Below, piece after piece: positions 53,075-61,322 of a DNA stretch of 64,000 nucleotides. The DNA is taken from positions 186,001-250,000 of the forward strand of contig NZ_CP082780.1 in the NCBI RefSeq assembly GCF_019915265.1, read 5' to 3'. Positions within the stretch are counted from its first letter, which is position 1; each line of letters begins with the position of its first letter. Below the pieces are notes generated by a model. That model saw only the letters and a program-made list of their open reading frames with translations. It was not told the DNA's origin and did not search any database. Origin of the DNA: Bacillus aquiflavi. Lineage in GTDB: Bacteria; Bacillota; Bacilli; Bacillales; Cytobacillaceae. The translations under genes were made by a program, and so were the position numbers.

Positions 53075-53641
53075 ATGAACTATTACAAGGTGATGACAAA
53101 TACTTCTAAAGAAAATGATATAATTTGCCACTATGAAAATGACTATGGTATAGAACAAAATAAGTTAATTATCGGAGAACCATTCAATTCTTGGGATTCT
53201 AGATTTGATTTTTTTTATGATAGTCATGAGGGAAATGAGCCTACAGATATGTTAGCAAATGACAAAGGTTGGTTAGTTGTTTCAGAAAGATTAAAAAACG
53301 TTATTTTAAAATTTACTAATAAGCTTGAATTATATAAGGTTAAAATTTTTGAAAAAACAACTAAGGAAGAACTCATAAATTATCATGTTGTTAATATATT
53401 GAATGTAGTCGATGCCTTATCTCTTGAAGACTCTGATTATTTTACTGTAAATACAAAAAAAAAAGGATCTATACATATTATTAATAGGCATACCTTGCTA
53501 GAAAAGAAACTTCAAGGGGTAAATATTTTTAAGTTACCTCCTAATTATAATATTCCATTGTTTGTTTCAGATGAATTTAAAAAGGCTGTTGAAAACAATG
53601 GTTTAACTGGGATGGATTTTTTACAAGTTAAGACTGTTTAA
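53075..53641 (+). CDS. Imm11-like (DUF1629) immunity protein
   Basis: 188 residues. The opening MNYYKVMTN, the central DKGWLVVSERLKNVI, YHVVNILNVVDAL and the C-terminal PLFVSDEFKKAVENNGLTGMDF are patterns of the imm11/DUF1629 family found after polymorphic toxins. The frame is open further upstream inside the toxin tip, but GAGGG and the match start at ATG 53075. Likely neutralises the AHH nuclease; pairing inferred from position. Confidence 0.75.
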   Translation: MNYYKVMTNTSKENDIICHYENDYGIEQNKLIIGEPFNSWDSRFDFFYDSHEGNEPTDMLANDKGWLVVSERLKNVILKFTNKLELYKVKIFEKTTKEELINYHVVNILNVVDALSLEDSDYFTVNTKKKGSIHIINRHTLLEKKLQGVNIFKLPPNYNIPLFVSDEFKKAVENNGLTGMDFLQVKTV

Positions 53642-53725
53642 TTCCTAAATAAAGTACTGTTAATTATAGATTCTAAGACAAACGGAATTGCAGAAATTAT
53701 TTTTAAACAGTAAGAGGTGAAAGGT

Positions 53726-54135
53726 ATGACAGTTGGATTGATGGTTGATTGTTTCTTTTATGAATTAGGTAGCGGAGACTTTGTACATTCTTTTTTCTCA
53801 ACAATTTCGTATCATTTAGAGCCGAAAGGATGGGGAACGGAATATCCCTATTTGCTCAAAAATTTATACAATGACAAGCTTAGTTGGCATGATGTAGACA
53901 AAGCATGAGAAGAAGTTCAAGACATAGAAAGTAAATTAGAGAAAATAGAGCCTGAAATGGTGGTATGGGATATTGAAGATGTTTCACAAAAACCACCATG
54001 GGGAGATAATATTAGTTCTAAAGTTACAAGTCTTGCAAATTACTTTGCTACAGGTGATGGAAAAACCTTCATTGAAATATTGTATTACAAGTCTCTAAAG
54101 AAGATAAATGTGATGTAATTATTCGTAAATTGTAA
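53726..54135 (+). pseudogene. Imm70-like immunity gene with in-frame TGA and frameshift
   Basis: The first 61 codons read MTVGLMVDCFFYELGSGDF.. and HSFFSTISYHLEPKGWGTEYP, then TGA (53906-53908), then in the same frame EEVQDIESKLEKIEP, VVWDIEDVSQKPPWGDNIS. This is the Imm70 pattern. Near 54080 the frame slips by one base and the tail ending RKL is in the next frame (stop 54133-54135). Two lesions make function unlikely. No matching toxin tip lies directly before it. Confidence 0.75.
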
Positions 54136-54166
54136 AATGTAAGTATATCCATAAATAATAAATAAG

Positions 54167-54439
54167 ATGAAAGTAGAAGCGTATGTTCATTTAGGGAAAT
54201 TTATGTGAATAAACAATAATTCTGTTAATAATGCTTCAAAATTAATTCATACAGAAGCTAAAATGCTTGAGGATATAGCACCTCAATTAGGATATAATGC
54301 AAAAACGGTTGATACAAGCATTACAGGAAATGTTTACTTAATTACAGAAAGAGCACCTTGTGCAAGTTGTTCTGATGTTATCAAACAATTTGAGCAAATG
54401 TTCCCAAATGTTAATGTAGTAGTTAAATATACTAAGTAG
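54167..54439 (+). pseudogene. Remnant of a deaminase-type toxin tip
   Basis: After an ATG and an early TGA (54206-54208) the frame encodes 76 residues with the zinc-site pattern of cytidine-deaminase-fold toxins: HTEAKMLEDIA (His-x-Glu) and APCASCSDVI (Pro-Cys-x-x-Cys). The N-terminal part of the protein and the pretoxin block are missing. Followed 12 bases later by a probable immunity gene. The catalytic residues visible are all present, so loss of the carrier rather than of the active site inactivated it. Confidence 0.75.
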
Positions 54440-54451
54440 GATGGAACATAC

Positions 54452-54853
54452 ATGAGACAATATGAAATGTATTTTACAAATGAGTATTTATTAGAAATTA
54501 TGGATGATATTTCGACAATAATGAAGATTGATTATGATAGAGAAAAATTATTAAAATCATATGAATCGGAAAATATTGGTAATATAGATAACCTATTTGT
54601 AGCTCGTGATGCAAATAATCCAGAGTATTTTATATGTGTTGATTGTGATAATAAAGACTGGATATATCCACTGGTTGTACGATGTTCTGAAAAACAACAA
54701 GATTGTGTAAATAAATGTATGTTACAGTGGGATAACAATATTAGAGAAGAATATGGTCAAGAATTAACAGAAAGAATTAATAATAGTTTCGGCAATGGCA
54801 ATAAAGATACTTTATTGAAGAGAATTGAATTAAAGTATGATGTAAAGATATAG
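54452..54853 (+). CDS. Candidate immunity protein for the deaminase tip
   Basis: 133 residues, intact, acidic, with three Cys-rich patches (VDCDNKD, RCSEKQQDC, NKC). GGATGG precedes the ATG. Unknown family; role inferred solely from its position directly after the deaminase remnant. Retention of an intact immunity gene without its toxin fits protection against kin that still carry it. Confidence 0.5.
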   Translation: MRQYEMYFTNEYLLEIMDDISTIMKIDYDREKLLKSYESENIGNIDNLFVARDANNPEYFICVDCDNKDWIYPLVVRCSEKQQDCVNKCMLQWDNNIREEYGQELTERINNSFGNGNKDTLLKRIELKYDVKI

Positions 54854-54952
54854 TTATATTTTAAGGGCAAAGAAGGAAGGTCTTAAAAACAACATGGTAT
54901 GTTTTTTTTTAAAACAACTTTTGGTTGCTAAGCTAGAAAGTTTTATGAAGTT

Positions 54953-55285
54953 TTGGGAGATGTTTTGGGATACTACAACAGTTACAAAAGGATTCACTTT
55001 ATTCATATCAACAATTCAATTAGCGATTCATTGCAGAAATTTGTTTGCGCTCACGAACTTGGCCATGCGATATTACACCACGATGCAAATACTCCATTTT
55101 TAAAGAAAAACACATTTTATTCAACTGAGAAAATTGAAGCAGAAGCTAATGCTTTTGCTGTAGAGTTGCTAACCCCTGATGAAGTAGTTTATGAATACAA
55201 AGATACTAGTGTTACCATTAACGAAGTTGCTGAGATATACGGTGTTCCTAAGGAAGTGTCACATCTTAAGCTTATTAATATGTAA
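54953..55285 (+). pseudogene. Truncated ImmA/IrrE-like zinc peptidase
   Basis: 110 residues from a TTG. CAHELGHAILHHDAN holds the HExxH zinc site and EKIEAEANAFAVELLTPDE the third ligand Glu region, both intact. The N-terminal part of the usual ~170-residue protein is missing; a frame-shifted piece of it appears to precede (54894-54960). In ICEs and prophages ImmA cleaves the repressor ImmR. No repressor gene is nearby, so this looks like a scrap of a mobile element inside the island. Confidence 0.7.
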
Positions 55286-55350
55286 GTTAAAGCATTAATA
55301 AGGAATGAAATATTTCGATCAAGCTTGTCCTTCAAAAAAAAGCCATAAGA

Positions 55351-55500
55351 TCAAGAATTCATTTTTTCTTTAGGATCTTCTGTTGATTTTTCGGTGTTGA
55401 AATACGGTGCTAAAGCTTTATGAAAAGCTTCCTCGATAGGAATACTGCCGTAATACTCTTCACCGATGTACAATGGATACTTTTTTTTTTTCTTGCTCAT
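55351..55500 (-). CDS. Small charged hypothetical protein
   Basis: 49 residues, start MSKKKKKYPLYIGEEYYG, with a GAGGTG ribosome site 10 bases upstream. Lysine-rich N-terminus and acidic C-terminus, no membrane segment. Lies in reverse orientation between the ImmA remnant and LXG toxin 2. Family not recognised. Confidence 0.5.
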   Translation of the reverse strand: MSKKKKKYPLYIGEEYYGSIPIEEAFHKALAPYFNTEKSTEDPKEKMNS

Positions 55501-55639
55501 TGTAAAATCACCTCGTGAAACCATATGCGACTGGGACACCTAGACGACCCTAATTTAGTAAAAATAACAGTCAGAAGCATTGGGGATTCTGACTGATTTC
55601 ATTTACAAATATTGATTATTATTAAAAGGGAGAAGAATT

Positions 55640-57514
55640 ATGAAAATCTTACATGCCCATGAGATTTATACCGGCATTGAAGCCCTTCAACAAACATTGA
55701 AAACCACCTATGAACAAGTGAGTGAAATTGAACGTGCTGTTGAAGGAATTATCCAACTAGAAGATTCACTTAAAGGGAAAGGCGGCGAAGCGATTCGTGC
55801 TTTTTTTCAAAACGTACATAAGCCATTTCTCTTATTCCATCAAGCATTCATTACTGATTATGATACAATTTTAGAAGAAATTAAATATTTGCTTCAATCG
55901 TTTGAGCCGGCAGAAGATGGCTTTATTCACGAAAGTTTTTTAGAAAATGATGTCGCAAATGGATTAGATCGTCTTGAGAGACGAGTTACATCAATAACGA
56001 GTGAAATCAACAATGCAATACATAGTGTACAAGATATCGTCAGCTTGCCACCTATCCAAGCTGATGAAACAATCTCCCATATCAGTCAAGCACGACAACA
56101 TAATCGAATGACGATCGAAAACCTCCATTCCTTTGATGAGCAAGCAACTCGTTTACTTGACCGGATTTTAGATGACTTACTAATGATGGCCAGCTTTATG
56201 AAAGAAATAGAAACGATGACTCAAAGCAGTCAATTACCAATTTCTCATGACAGCGTATCAAAAATGATGACAAGCGAGGCTTACAGCAAGCTTTTAGGTA
56301 GCTTGGTGAAAAAGGTCGGACTTGAGCCAATCAATACGGTCGAAAGAGATCCATATGGAAACGACAACAGTATCAAATATCACGTATATGCAGACGGCTT
56401 GATTGTGATGGAAGCCGACAGATCTGGTAAAGTTCATTATGAAGTTGTTCCAGCAATCCCCGAAGAAATAAGGGATGGTGCCATTACTTCACCCGTTGAT
56501 CGTGCATTTGAAGGTGTCATCGATGGAGCGGGAAAAGCGCTTGGTGACACGATAGACGGTCTCGTATCTCTATACAAATTTGCCGAGAAAAATTTACAAC
56601 CAGGTCATATCAATTATATCGAAAAAGCAATCTTCGCTTATCAACTCATCCATGACCCGAAGAAAAAGCTAGGGGAAATGAAGGATAAAGTAATCAATTT
56701 CCCAAAATATATGTGGGAAGGGATGAAAAACGCCTGGAATCGAGATGTCATCAACGGAGATGCCCACAGCCGCGCTGAATTCTTCTCCTATGGTTTAACA
56801 ACAATTGGGATTGGCGTAATCGGAGATAAAGGATTAAGTAGAGCAGGTCAGCTTGGAAATGCAGCAAAACTCGGTCATGTTGGAAAAGTGGGAAATGTTG
56901 TAAATAAGATTCCGCCACCGATACCGATTAATAAAGGCTTAACTCCCGCTTTTGCAACAGGCAAAGTTAATACGATTCCATACAACGTCATGGATGACTT
57001 GTACAATCGAATCCACCAAGCGAGTAAGGAAGCGTTTGGAGATAGTCGTGATGGGAAAGTGTCTAGGGGTGTGGGTGAAACCAGTAATAAAGTCACTGGA
57101 GTTATCAAAAGAACACAGAAGGAACTTGATGATTTAGCAAGAGATCCTGCACATGGAGGAAACATAACTAAAGGATCAGAATTAGAAAGAGATATTGGAT
57201 TGGCATTAGAAAAGAGAGGCAATTTAGGACATATTATTCGAGAAAAAACACCTCAAGGTGGTGCTGAATTTATAGATAAAGTAACAGGTAAAAAATATGA
57301 TGTTAAAAGTTTTGAATCATATCCAAATGGTCATACTTCACCAAAAAAGGGTGCTTTTACTGTAAATAGTGCATTAAAGAATATTCAAAAAGAACTTGAT
57401 AGAGAACATGATGTAATTATAAATACAACTAATTTGACCCCCGAGCACACTAGTGAACTAATTAACGCACTTAAAGAAAAGGGCTGGATTAATAGAATCA
57501 TATTTTACCCATAA
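55640..57514 (+). CDS. LXG polymorphic toxin 2, PD-(D/E)XK-like tip
   Basis: 624 residues, intact. Residues 1-200 are the helical LXG domain (LEDSLKGKGGEAIRAFF) that targets the Esx/T7 secretion system; about 215-370 a middle domain (YHVYADGLIVMEADRSGK); 373-478 the pretoxin block; about 480-624 the tip. The tip has GSELERDIGLALEKRG, EFIDKVTGKKYDVKSF and ends in IIFYP. The Glu..Asp-x-Lys spacing suggests a PD-(D/E)XK nuclease of the CdiA tRNase type. GGGAGAAG site before the ATG. Antibacterial effector; the immunity gene follows after 16 bases. Confidence 0.9.
   Translation: MKILHAHEIYTGIEALQQTLKTTYEQVSEIERAVEGIIQLEDSLKGKGGEAIRAFFQNVHKPFLLFHQAFITDYDTILEEIKYLLQSFEPAEDGFIHESFLENDVANGLDRLERRVTSITSEINNAIHSVQDIVSLPPIQADETISHISQARQHNRMTIENLHSFDEQATRLLDRILDDLLMMASFMKEIETMTQSSQLPISHDSVSKMMTSEAYSKLLGSLVKKVGLEPINTVERDPYGNDNSIKYHVYADGLIVMEADRSGKVHYEVVPAIPEEIRDGAITSPVDRAFEGVIDGAGKALGDTIDGLVSLYKFAEKNLQPGHINYIEKAIFAYQLIHDPKKKLGEMKDKVINFPKYMWEGMKNAWNRDVINGDAHSRAEFFSYGLTTIGIGVIGDKGLSRAGQLGNAAKLGHVGKVGNVVNKIPPPIPINKGLTPAFATGKVNTIPYNVMDDLYNRIHQASKEAFGDSRDGKVSRGVGETSNKVTGVIKRTQKELDDLARDPAHGGNITKGSELERDIGLALEKRGNLGHIIREKTPQGGAEFIDKVTGKKYDVKSFESYPNGHTSPKKGAFTVNSALKNIQKELDREHDVIINTTNLTPEHTSELINALKEKGWINRIIFYP
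56759..57075 (+). repeat. Pretoxin block, copy C (in LXG 2)
   Basis: Same block as copies A, B and E with scattered base changes; encodes DAHSRAEFFSYG to FGDSRDGKVSRGVG. It marks the junction between constant and variable parts of the toxin. Confidence 0.95.
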
Positions 57515-57530
57515 GACTGAGAGGATGAAT

Positions 57531-58133
57531 ATGTTTATGAGTAATTATGAAATTGAAATTAATAATCACCATAAATTTGTTGACAGTAAAGGTTTGAAAG
57601 GAAAGCGACTTGTTCTAGATGAGAAAGATTTATCGAATGTAAAATTTAATAAATTAAATCTTTCTGAGTCTGTTTTGACAGAATGTGATATTTCTAAAAG
57701 TGATATTTTGGAAATAGATTTTTATGGAGCTAAGCTTTTTTCCTCTAACTTTTCTAATTCTAAAATTATAAGTAGTTCTTTTGTTAAAGCAGAGGCTGAC
57801 TATACAAATTTTTCAGCATGTAATATTTCTAATGTTAATTTTTCCAAAACAGAATTAAAGGAGAGCGACTTTTCTTATAGTAGGCTTGAGGAAAGTAGCT
57901 TTGTAGCTTCGAATTTATATAAGACGGTTTTTAATGGTACACTCTTTTTTGATGTAGATTTTTATCAAGCTTATTTTAATGAAACAATTTTCTATGATGT
58001 AACTTTTTCAAAAATAAAAAATCTAGAAAATGCAATATTTAAGTCAATTAATATAGGTACCTCTATAAAGCCCGTTATGTTGTTTGATAAGGAAGCAAAA
58101 GAGTGGTTGTTGGAGAGGACACAAAGCTACTAG
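57531..58133 (+). CDS. Pentapeptide-repeat immunity protein
   Basis: 200 residues. From about residue 25 onward it is built of A(D/N)LxX-type pentapeptides: LSNVKFNKLNLSESVL, ECDISKSDI, SNFSNSKI, TNFSACNISNVNF, ESDFSYSRL, with aromatic residues at the turn positions. This predicts a right-handed quadrilateral beta-helix. The short leader and hydrophilic tail carry no membrane segment. Directly behind the PD-(D/E)XK toxin, so most likely its inhibitor. GAGAGG 6 bases before ATG 57531; an earlier ATG (57525) touches that site. Confidence 0.8.
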   Translation: MFMSNYEIEINNHHKFVDSKGLKGKRLVLDEKDLSNVKFNKLNLSESVLTECDISKSDILEIDFYGAKLFSSNFSNSKIISSSFVKAEADYTNFSACNISNVNFSKTELKESDFSYSRLEESSFVASNLYKTVFNGTLFFDVDFYQAYFNETIFYDVTFSKIKNLENAIFKSINIGTSIKPVMLFDKEAKEWLLERTQSY

Positions 58134-58137
58134 ATTA

Positions 58138-58620
58138 TTTATCGTTTCCATTTTTTAAAAGTATTATAGAGAAAATGAACATAGTTACCTGTAAACTAGC
58201 TCATTATTTCATACATTTTATTCTAACTGGTAGTCCTTGGGGTGTTTATTCAAGATTATTTATAGATTCAAGGGAAAGAGTAAAATACTAGTTTATCGAA
58301 GTTATGAAGATTTTAAATGTGAGTTAATCAATTTGTATAATGAACAATAATATTACTGTACAATTAGATTGAATAAATACCTTGATAGGCTAAAGTCCTC
58401 TTGAGGTATTTTTGTTTTAGGTAATAGCCAATATTTATCGCCCTCTAAAAACGACGTGTGCATTTTCACAAGATTGTAAGTAAAAAACTAGGTATTTATT
58501 TTCTCATCATTCAAGTAAAGAAAAGATCTAACTCTACATTTGAATGAAGATGTCACCAAGCGAAAACACGATAGAGAGGAAACATCTCACAAAATTACGT
58601 CTATCATATTGATCTTATAC
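58138..58620. other. Intergenic region with terminator
   Basis: No gene supported. A terminator-like hairpin (AATACCT / AGGTATT then T-run) lies at 58376-58416. Sequence up to the partial pretoxin block D is A/T-rich and unrelated to the other junctions. Confidence 0.55.
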
Positions 58621-58737
58621 ACTCCCGCTTTAGCTACAGGCAAAGTTAATACGATTCCATAAAACGTAAATCGAATCCACCAAGCGAGTAAGGAAGCGTT
58701 GGAGACAGTCGTGATGGGAAAGTGTCAGTGAGTGTGA
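58621..58737 (+). repeat. Pretoxin block, partial copy D
   Basis: Only the last third of the block, with small deletions (ATAAAACGTAAATCG for the ATACAACGT..ATCG stretch, GCGTTGG for GCGTTTGG) that break the frame. Joins the GH-E tip. Confidence 0.9.
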
Positions 58738-59144
58738 ATGAAGCTGGTAAGGGTGCTAAAAAGACCATAAATAAAGATGGAAGTGTAAAGGTATCAGGTA
58801 AAGGGGCAATTACAGAGGTAATTGACAATAGACCTTATTTAAATCCTAAAAGCAGACCTTCATTTAGAAAAGGCGTACCCGAAACTACTTTTGATAATGC
58901 AAAAGGTCCTGATGGATTAGTAAGGGATCCGCTTTTCCAAGAAAAAATAATTGAGTGGGAACCAGGTCAACCAAGAAAGAATGTCTGGGATATGGGACAT
59001 CTTCCAGAGCATAAATATTCTAATATGCATAAAAGATACTTAGATGGAGACTTAACACCAAAAGAATTTCGAGATTGGTATAATGACTCAGAAAACTATC
59101 GTCCAGAATTACCTAGTACTAATAGAAGTCATAAAATAGAATAA
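58621..59144 (+). pseudogene. Orphan toxin cassette with GH-E-type nuclease tip
   Basis: The pretoxin part is damaged, but from GTG 58722 the frame is open for 140 residues. The tip includes GKGAITEVIDNRPYLNP, WEPGQPRKNVWDMGHLPEHKYS and DWYNDSENYRPELPSTNRSHK. The WDMGH followed by Glu is the mark of the GH-E branch of HNH/EndoVII toxins. No LXG domain or ribosome site for export, so silent unless recombined. The damaged block makes it a poorer donor than cassette B. Confidence 0.75.
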
Positions 59145-59160
59145 TTTAAGGAGTAAAATT

Positions 59161-59685
59161 ATGAAAATTGACTTAATTGCAAAATTAAAAAATACGGAAG
59201 ATTTTATGGATTCTTTTCAAGACGGTGATGAAAAAAAATTATATGATGGGAAAAGTTTGATTTTTTATTCATTATCAAATATAGATTTAGATTCTCGATA
59301 CAAAATCAGTAATTTTTTACTTGATAAAGATGTAAATGTTTTATGTAAAAATAAAGAAAACGAGACAGTTATGCATGTTTTATTAGGACAAATTAAAAAT
59401 AATATAGAGGAAACGTACAAATTATGTTATAGATTCATTCAAAAAGGTGTTAATATTAATGAAAAGGACAGCAAAGGACAAGTAACATTAGATTATATAA
59501 TAAGAATGAATAAATCAGATGAAGAGTTGAGCAAATTATATGATTTATGGTTTTCACAACCAAATCTAGATATAATAAGCAAAGATGATTCTGATTGTTC
59601 ACCTTTTGACTATGCAGAGAAGTTCCCTTATAGAAAAGATTTACTTAAAAGGATGGAGAAATATGAAAAAAAAAGAACAAGTTGA
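59161..59685 (+). CDS. Ankyrin-repeat-like immunity protein
   Basis: 174 residues, ATG with AAGGAG 8 bases upstream. Ankyrin-like repeats: DGKSLIFYSLSNIDL, ENETVMHVLLGQ, KGVNINEKDSKGQVTLDYI, DSDCSPFDYAEKFP. Soluble and acidic. Located 16 bases after the GH-E tip, as ankyrin immunity proteins often are. Overlaps the following DUF2185 gene. Confidence 0.75.
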   Translation: MKIDLIAKLKNTEDFMDSFQDGDEKKLYDGKSLIFYSLSNIDLDSRYKISNFLLDKDVNVLCKNKENETVMHVLLGQIKNNIEETYKLCYRFIQKGVNINEKDSKGQVTLDYIIRMNKSDEELSKLYDLWFSQPNLDIISKDDSDCSPFDYAEKFPYRKDLLKRMEKYEKKRTS

Positions 59686-60013
59686 GTTTATTAAAAACTC
59701 AGGAGGATGCATTGTTTAAAAAAACATTTTAAATGGAAAGGGTAAGCTAAAATGGTTATTAAGGAAAAAACCCATAGATGATATAGATAACGGCTGGAGG
59801 TTTTTTTCTGATATTGATGATGACGATTTTATTAATAACCCAGATAATCTCACAGTGTGTAATTTTAATACAGTTGCAAATATCGAACCGGCAATTCTTG
59901 GAATATACCTTTTACCAGTAGGAAGTGATTTGCAAATAGTAGCTGAAAATGGCAAAATTGTTTTTTTTGATAATATTTCTGGAAATAAGATTGATCCTGT
60001 TTATAAACTATAA
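59663..60013 (+). pseudogene. DUF2185-like immunity gene with early stop
   Basis: Starts inside the ankyrin gene (ATG 59663), reads FIKNSGGCIV and hits TAA at 59717-59719, then continues in frame to 60013 with KGKLKWLLRKKPIDDIDNGWRFFSD, CNFNTVANIEPAI and LLPVGSDLQIV. The WRFFSD and NTVANIEPAI segments are typical of DUF2185. Without the single stop it would be a normal ~116-residue protein. Second immunity-type gene in the same unit. Confidence 0.7.
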
Positions 60014-60079
60014 ATACGTGACTTTAAGTATAGAAATGATTCAAAATAAGGATAATACTAATGACATTTTCAGAAAAGG

Positions 60080-60119
60080 CTGCATCGTTTTGTATTTAAT
60101 TAAATACTAAACGATGCAG
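60080..60119. repeat. 40-base near-perfect palindrome
   Basis: CTGCATCGTTT-T-GTATTTAA followed by its inverse TTAAATAC-T-AAACGATGCAG, one mismatched pair. No T-run follows, so not a classic terminator. Could be a cruciform, a protein site or a miniature element end. Confidence 0.85.
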
Positions 60120-60256
60120 GCGATACTTACTTTTGTTGCTATATATTTAAAGAAAATGCCTAATTGGATTTGGTAAAGTCCAAAAATCGCCTAAAAATAA
60201 CTTTGACAAGGCTTGTTATTATCTCAAATTGCTTCCTTCTGTATAAATTATAAAGT

Positions 60257-60315
60257 GGTTAAAAATAGCTCACTCAGAACTGCTTTATCGACAATCTGTA
60301 GTGAGCTTTTTAACC
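60257..60315. terminator. Long inverted repeat, possible bidirectional terminator
   Basis: GGTTAAAAA.AGCTCACT and AGTGAGCTTTTTAACC separated by about 25 bases, with A and T runs in the stem. The surrounding 60120-60560 contains no supported gene. Confidence 0.6.
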
Positions 60316-60561
60316 AAAATTCGAGACTTATCCAAACGTTTTACGCCGAATGTGATTAAATTCTCTACTAACAGAAACTCTTTGGTTCTATCCGGTAAAT
60401 ACTTGTTAAAATGCGAATTCTACAACTTAAGGCTTTTGAATCTATGTTTTAATAATAGAAAGCCATGGTAGTGCTTTTCGCTTTTTTATATATGGACAAT
60501 AATCATCTAATAAAATCTCTCCGTTTGGTGAAACAATCTTTAGTTGAATAGGTATATTTTT

Positions 60562-60708
60562 ATTAAATATTTAGATGAATCGAAGAGACTACTATTAGAA
60601 TGTGATACTTGCGGATGGACAGAAAATATAGATGGTAGTAAATATGAAGGACAGATCTGTAAAATTTTTCCAGCCGGTAAAAAAGAATTAAAAAGATACT
60701 TAATTTAA
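60562..60708 (+). pseudogene. C-terminal remnant of a small gene
   Basis: About 46 codons (KYLDESKRLLLECDTCGWTE then KIFPAGKKELKRYLI, stop TAA 60706-60708) with no start or upstream part. Sits before a strong terminator like the end of an immunity gene; family not identified. Confidence 0.45.
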
Positions 60709-60779
60709 TGGATAAATTAACTAGTTAAAGTAAAAAATGTCTATTCGAGAGAGGGACTTGACCAATAAGCCCCTAAAAT

Positions 60780-60826
60780 AAAGCAGGTGGAGAAAAACAA
60801 AACATCATTTTTCTCCACCTGCTTTT
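60780..60826. terminator. Strong hairpin terminator
   Basis: 17-18 base stem AAAGCAGGTGGAGAAAAA / TTTTTCTCCACCTGCTTT with T-run. Confidence 0.9.
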
Positions 60827-60929
60827 ATATTTTGATCGTTTTCTTTAAAGTGACTGGCGGATACTAGCTACTTTCAAAAGAATTTTAGATCATTGCCAAA
60901 ATCCCGAAACTCCACCTTCTCTTTATGAG

Positions 60930-61240
60930 GCCCACAGCCGCGCTGAATTCTTCTCCTATGGTTTAACAACAAGCGGAATTGGCGTAATCGGAGATAAAGG
61001 ATTAAGTAGAGCAGGTCAGCTTGGAAATGCAGCAAAACTCGGTCATGTTGGAAAAGTAGGAAATGTTGTAAATAAGATCCCCCCACCAATACCGATTAAT
61101 AAAGGATTAACTTCCGCTATAGCTACAGGCACGGTAAACAACATTCCATACAACGTCATGGATAACTTGTACAATCGAATCCACCAAGCGAGTAAGGAAG
61201 CGTTTGGAGATAGTCGTGGTGGGAAAGTGTCTGGGGGTGT
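60930..61240 (+). repeat. Pretoxin block, copy E
   Basis: Begins at the same base as copy B (GCCCACAGCCGCGCTG) after unrelated sequence. Small differences from A and C (ACAAGCGGAAT, CTTCCGCTATAGC, GATAACTTG). Confidence 0.95.
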
Positions 61241-61298
61241 TGGGGATGTTAGTAAGAAAGCCAGCGGGGCTAAATATAGAACAGTACCAACTTTGTAA
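60930..61298 (+). pseudogene. Tip-less orphan pretoxin cassette
   Basis: The frame runs through the block and ends only 19 codons later (VGDVSKKASGAKYRTVPTL, stop 61296-61298). A terminator hairpin starts within the last codons. No toxin domain and no immunity gene follow, so this cassette has lost its tip, probably by deletion. Confidence 0.8.
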
Positions 61299-61322
61299 CA
61301 CACAAGGTTTGTACTTTTTTTT
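61283..61322 (+). terminator. Terminator at the end of the tip-less cassette
   Basis: AGTAC.AAC / GTT.GTACT stem with a long T-run from 61315. Confidence 0.75.

Noticed and set aside
58103..58291. 62-codon frame after the pentapeptide gene
   Set aside because: Overlaps the real gene in another frame and shows no family features.
50095..61298. Pretoxin blocks as an insertion sequence or simple tandem duplication
   Set aside because: No transposase or terminal inverted repeats; blocks are spread over 10 kb and the flanking sequences differ, while the frame through the block is mostly preserved.
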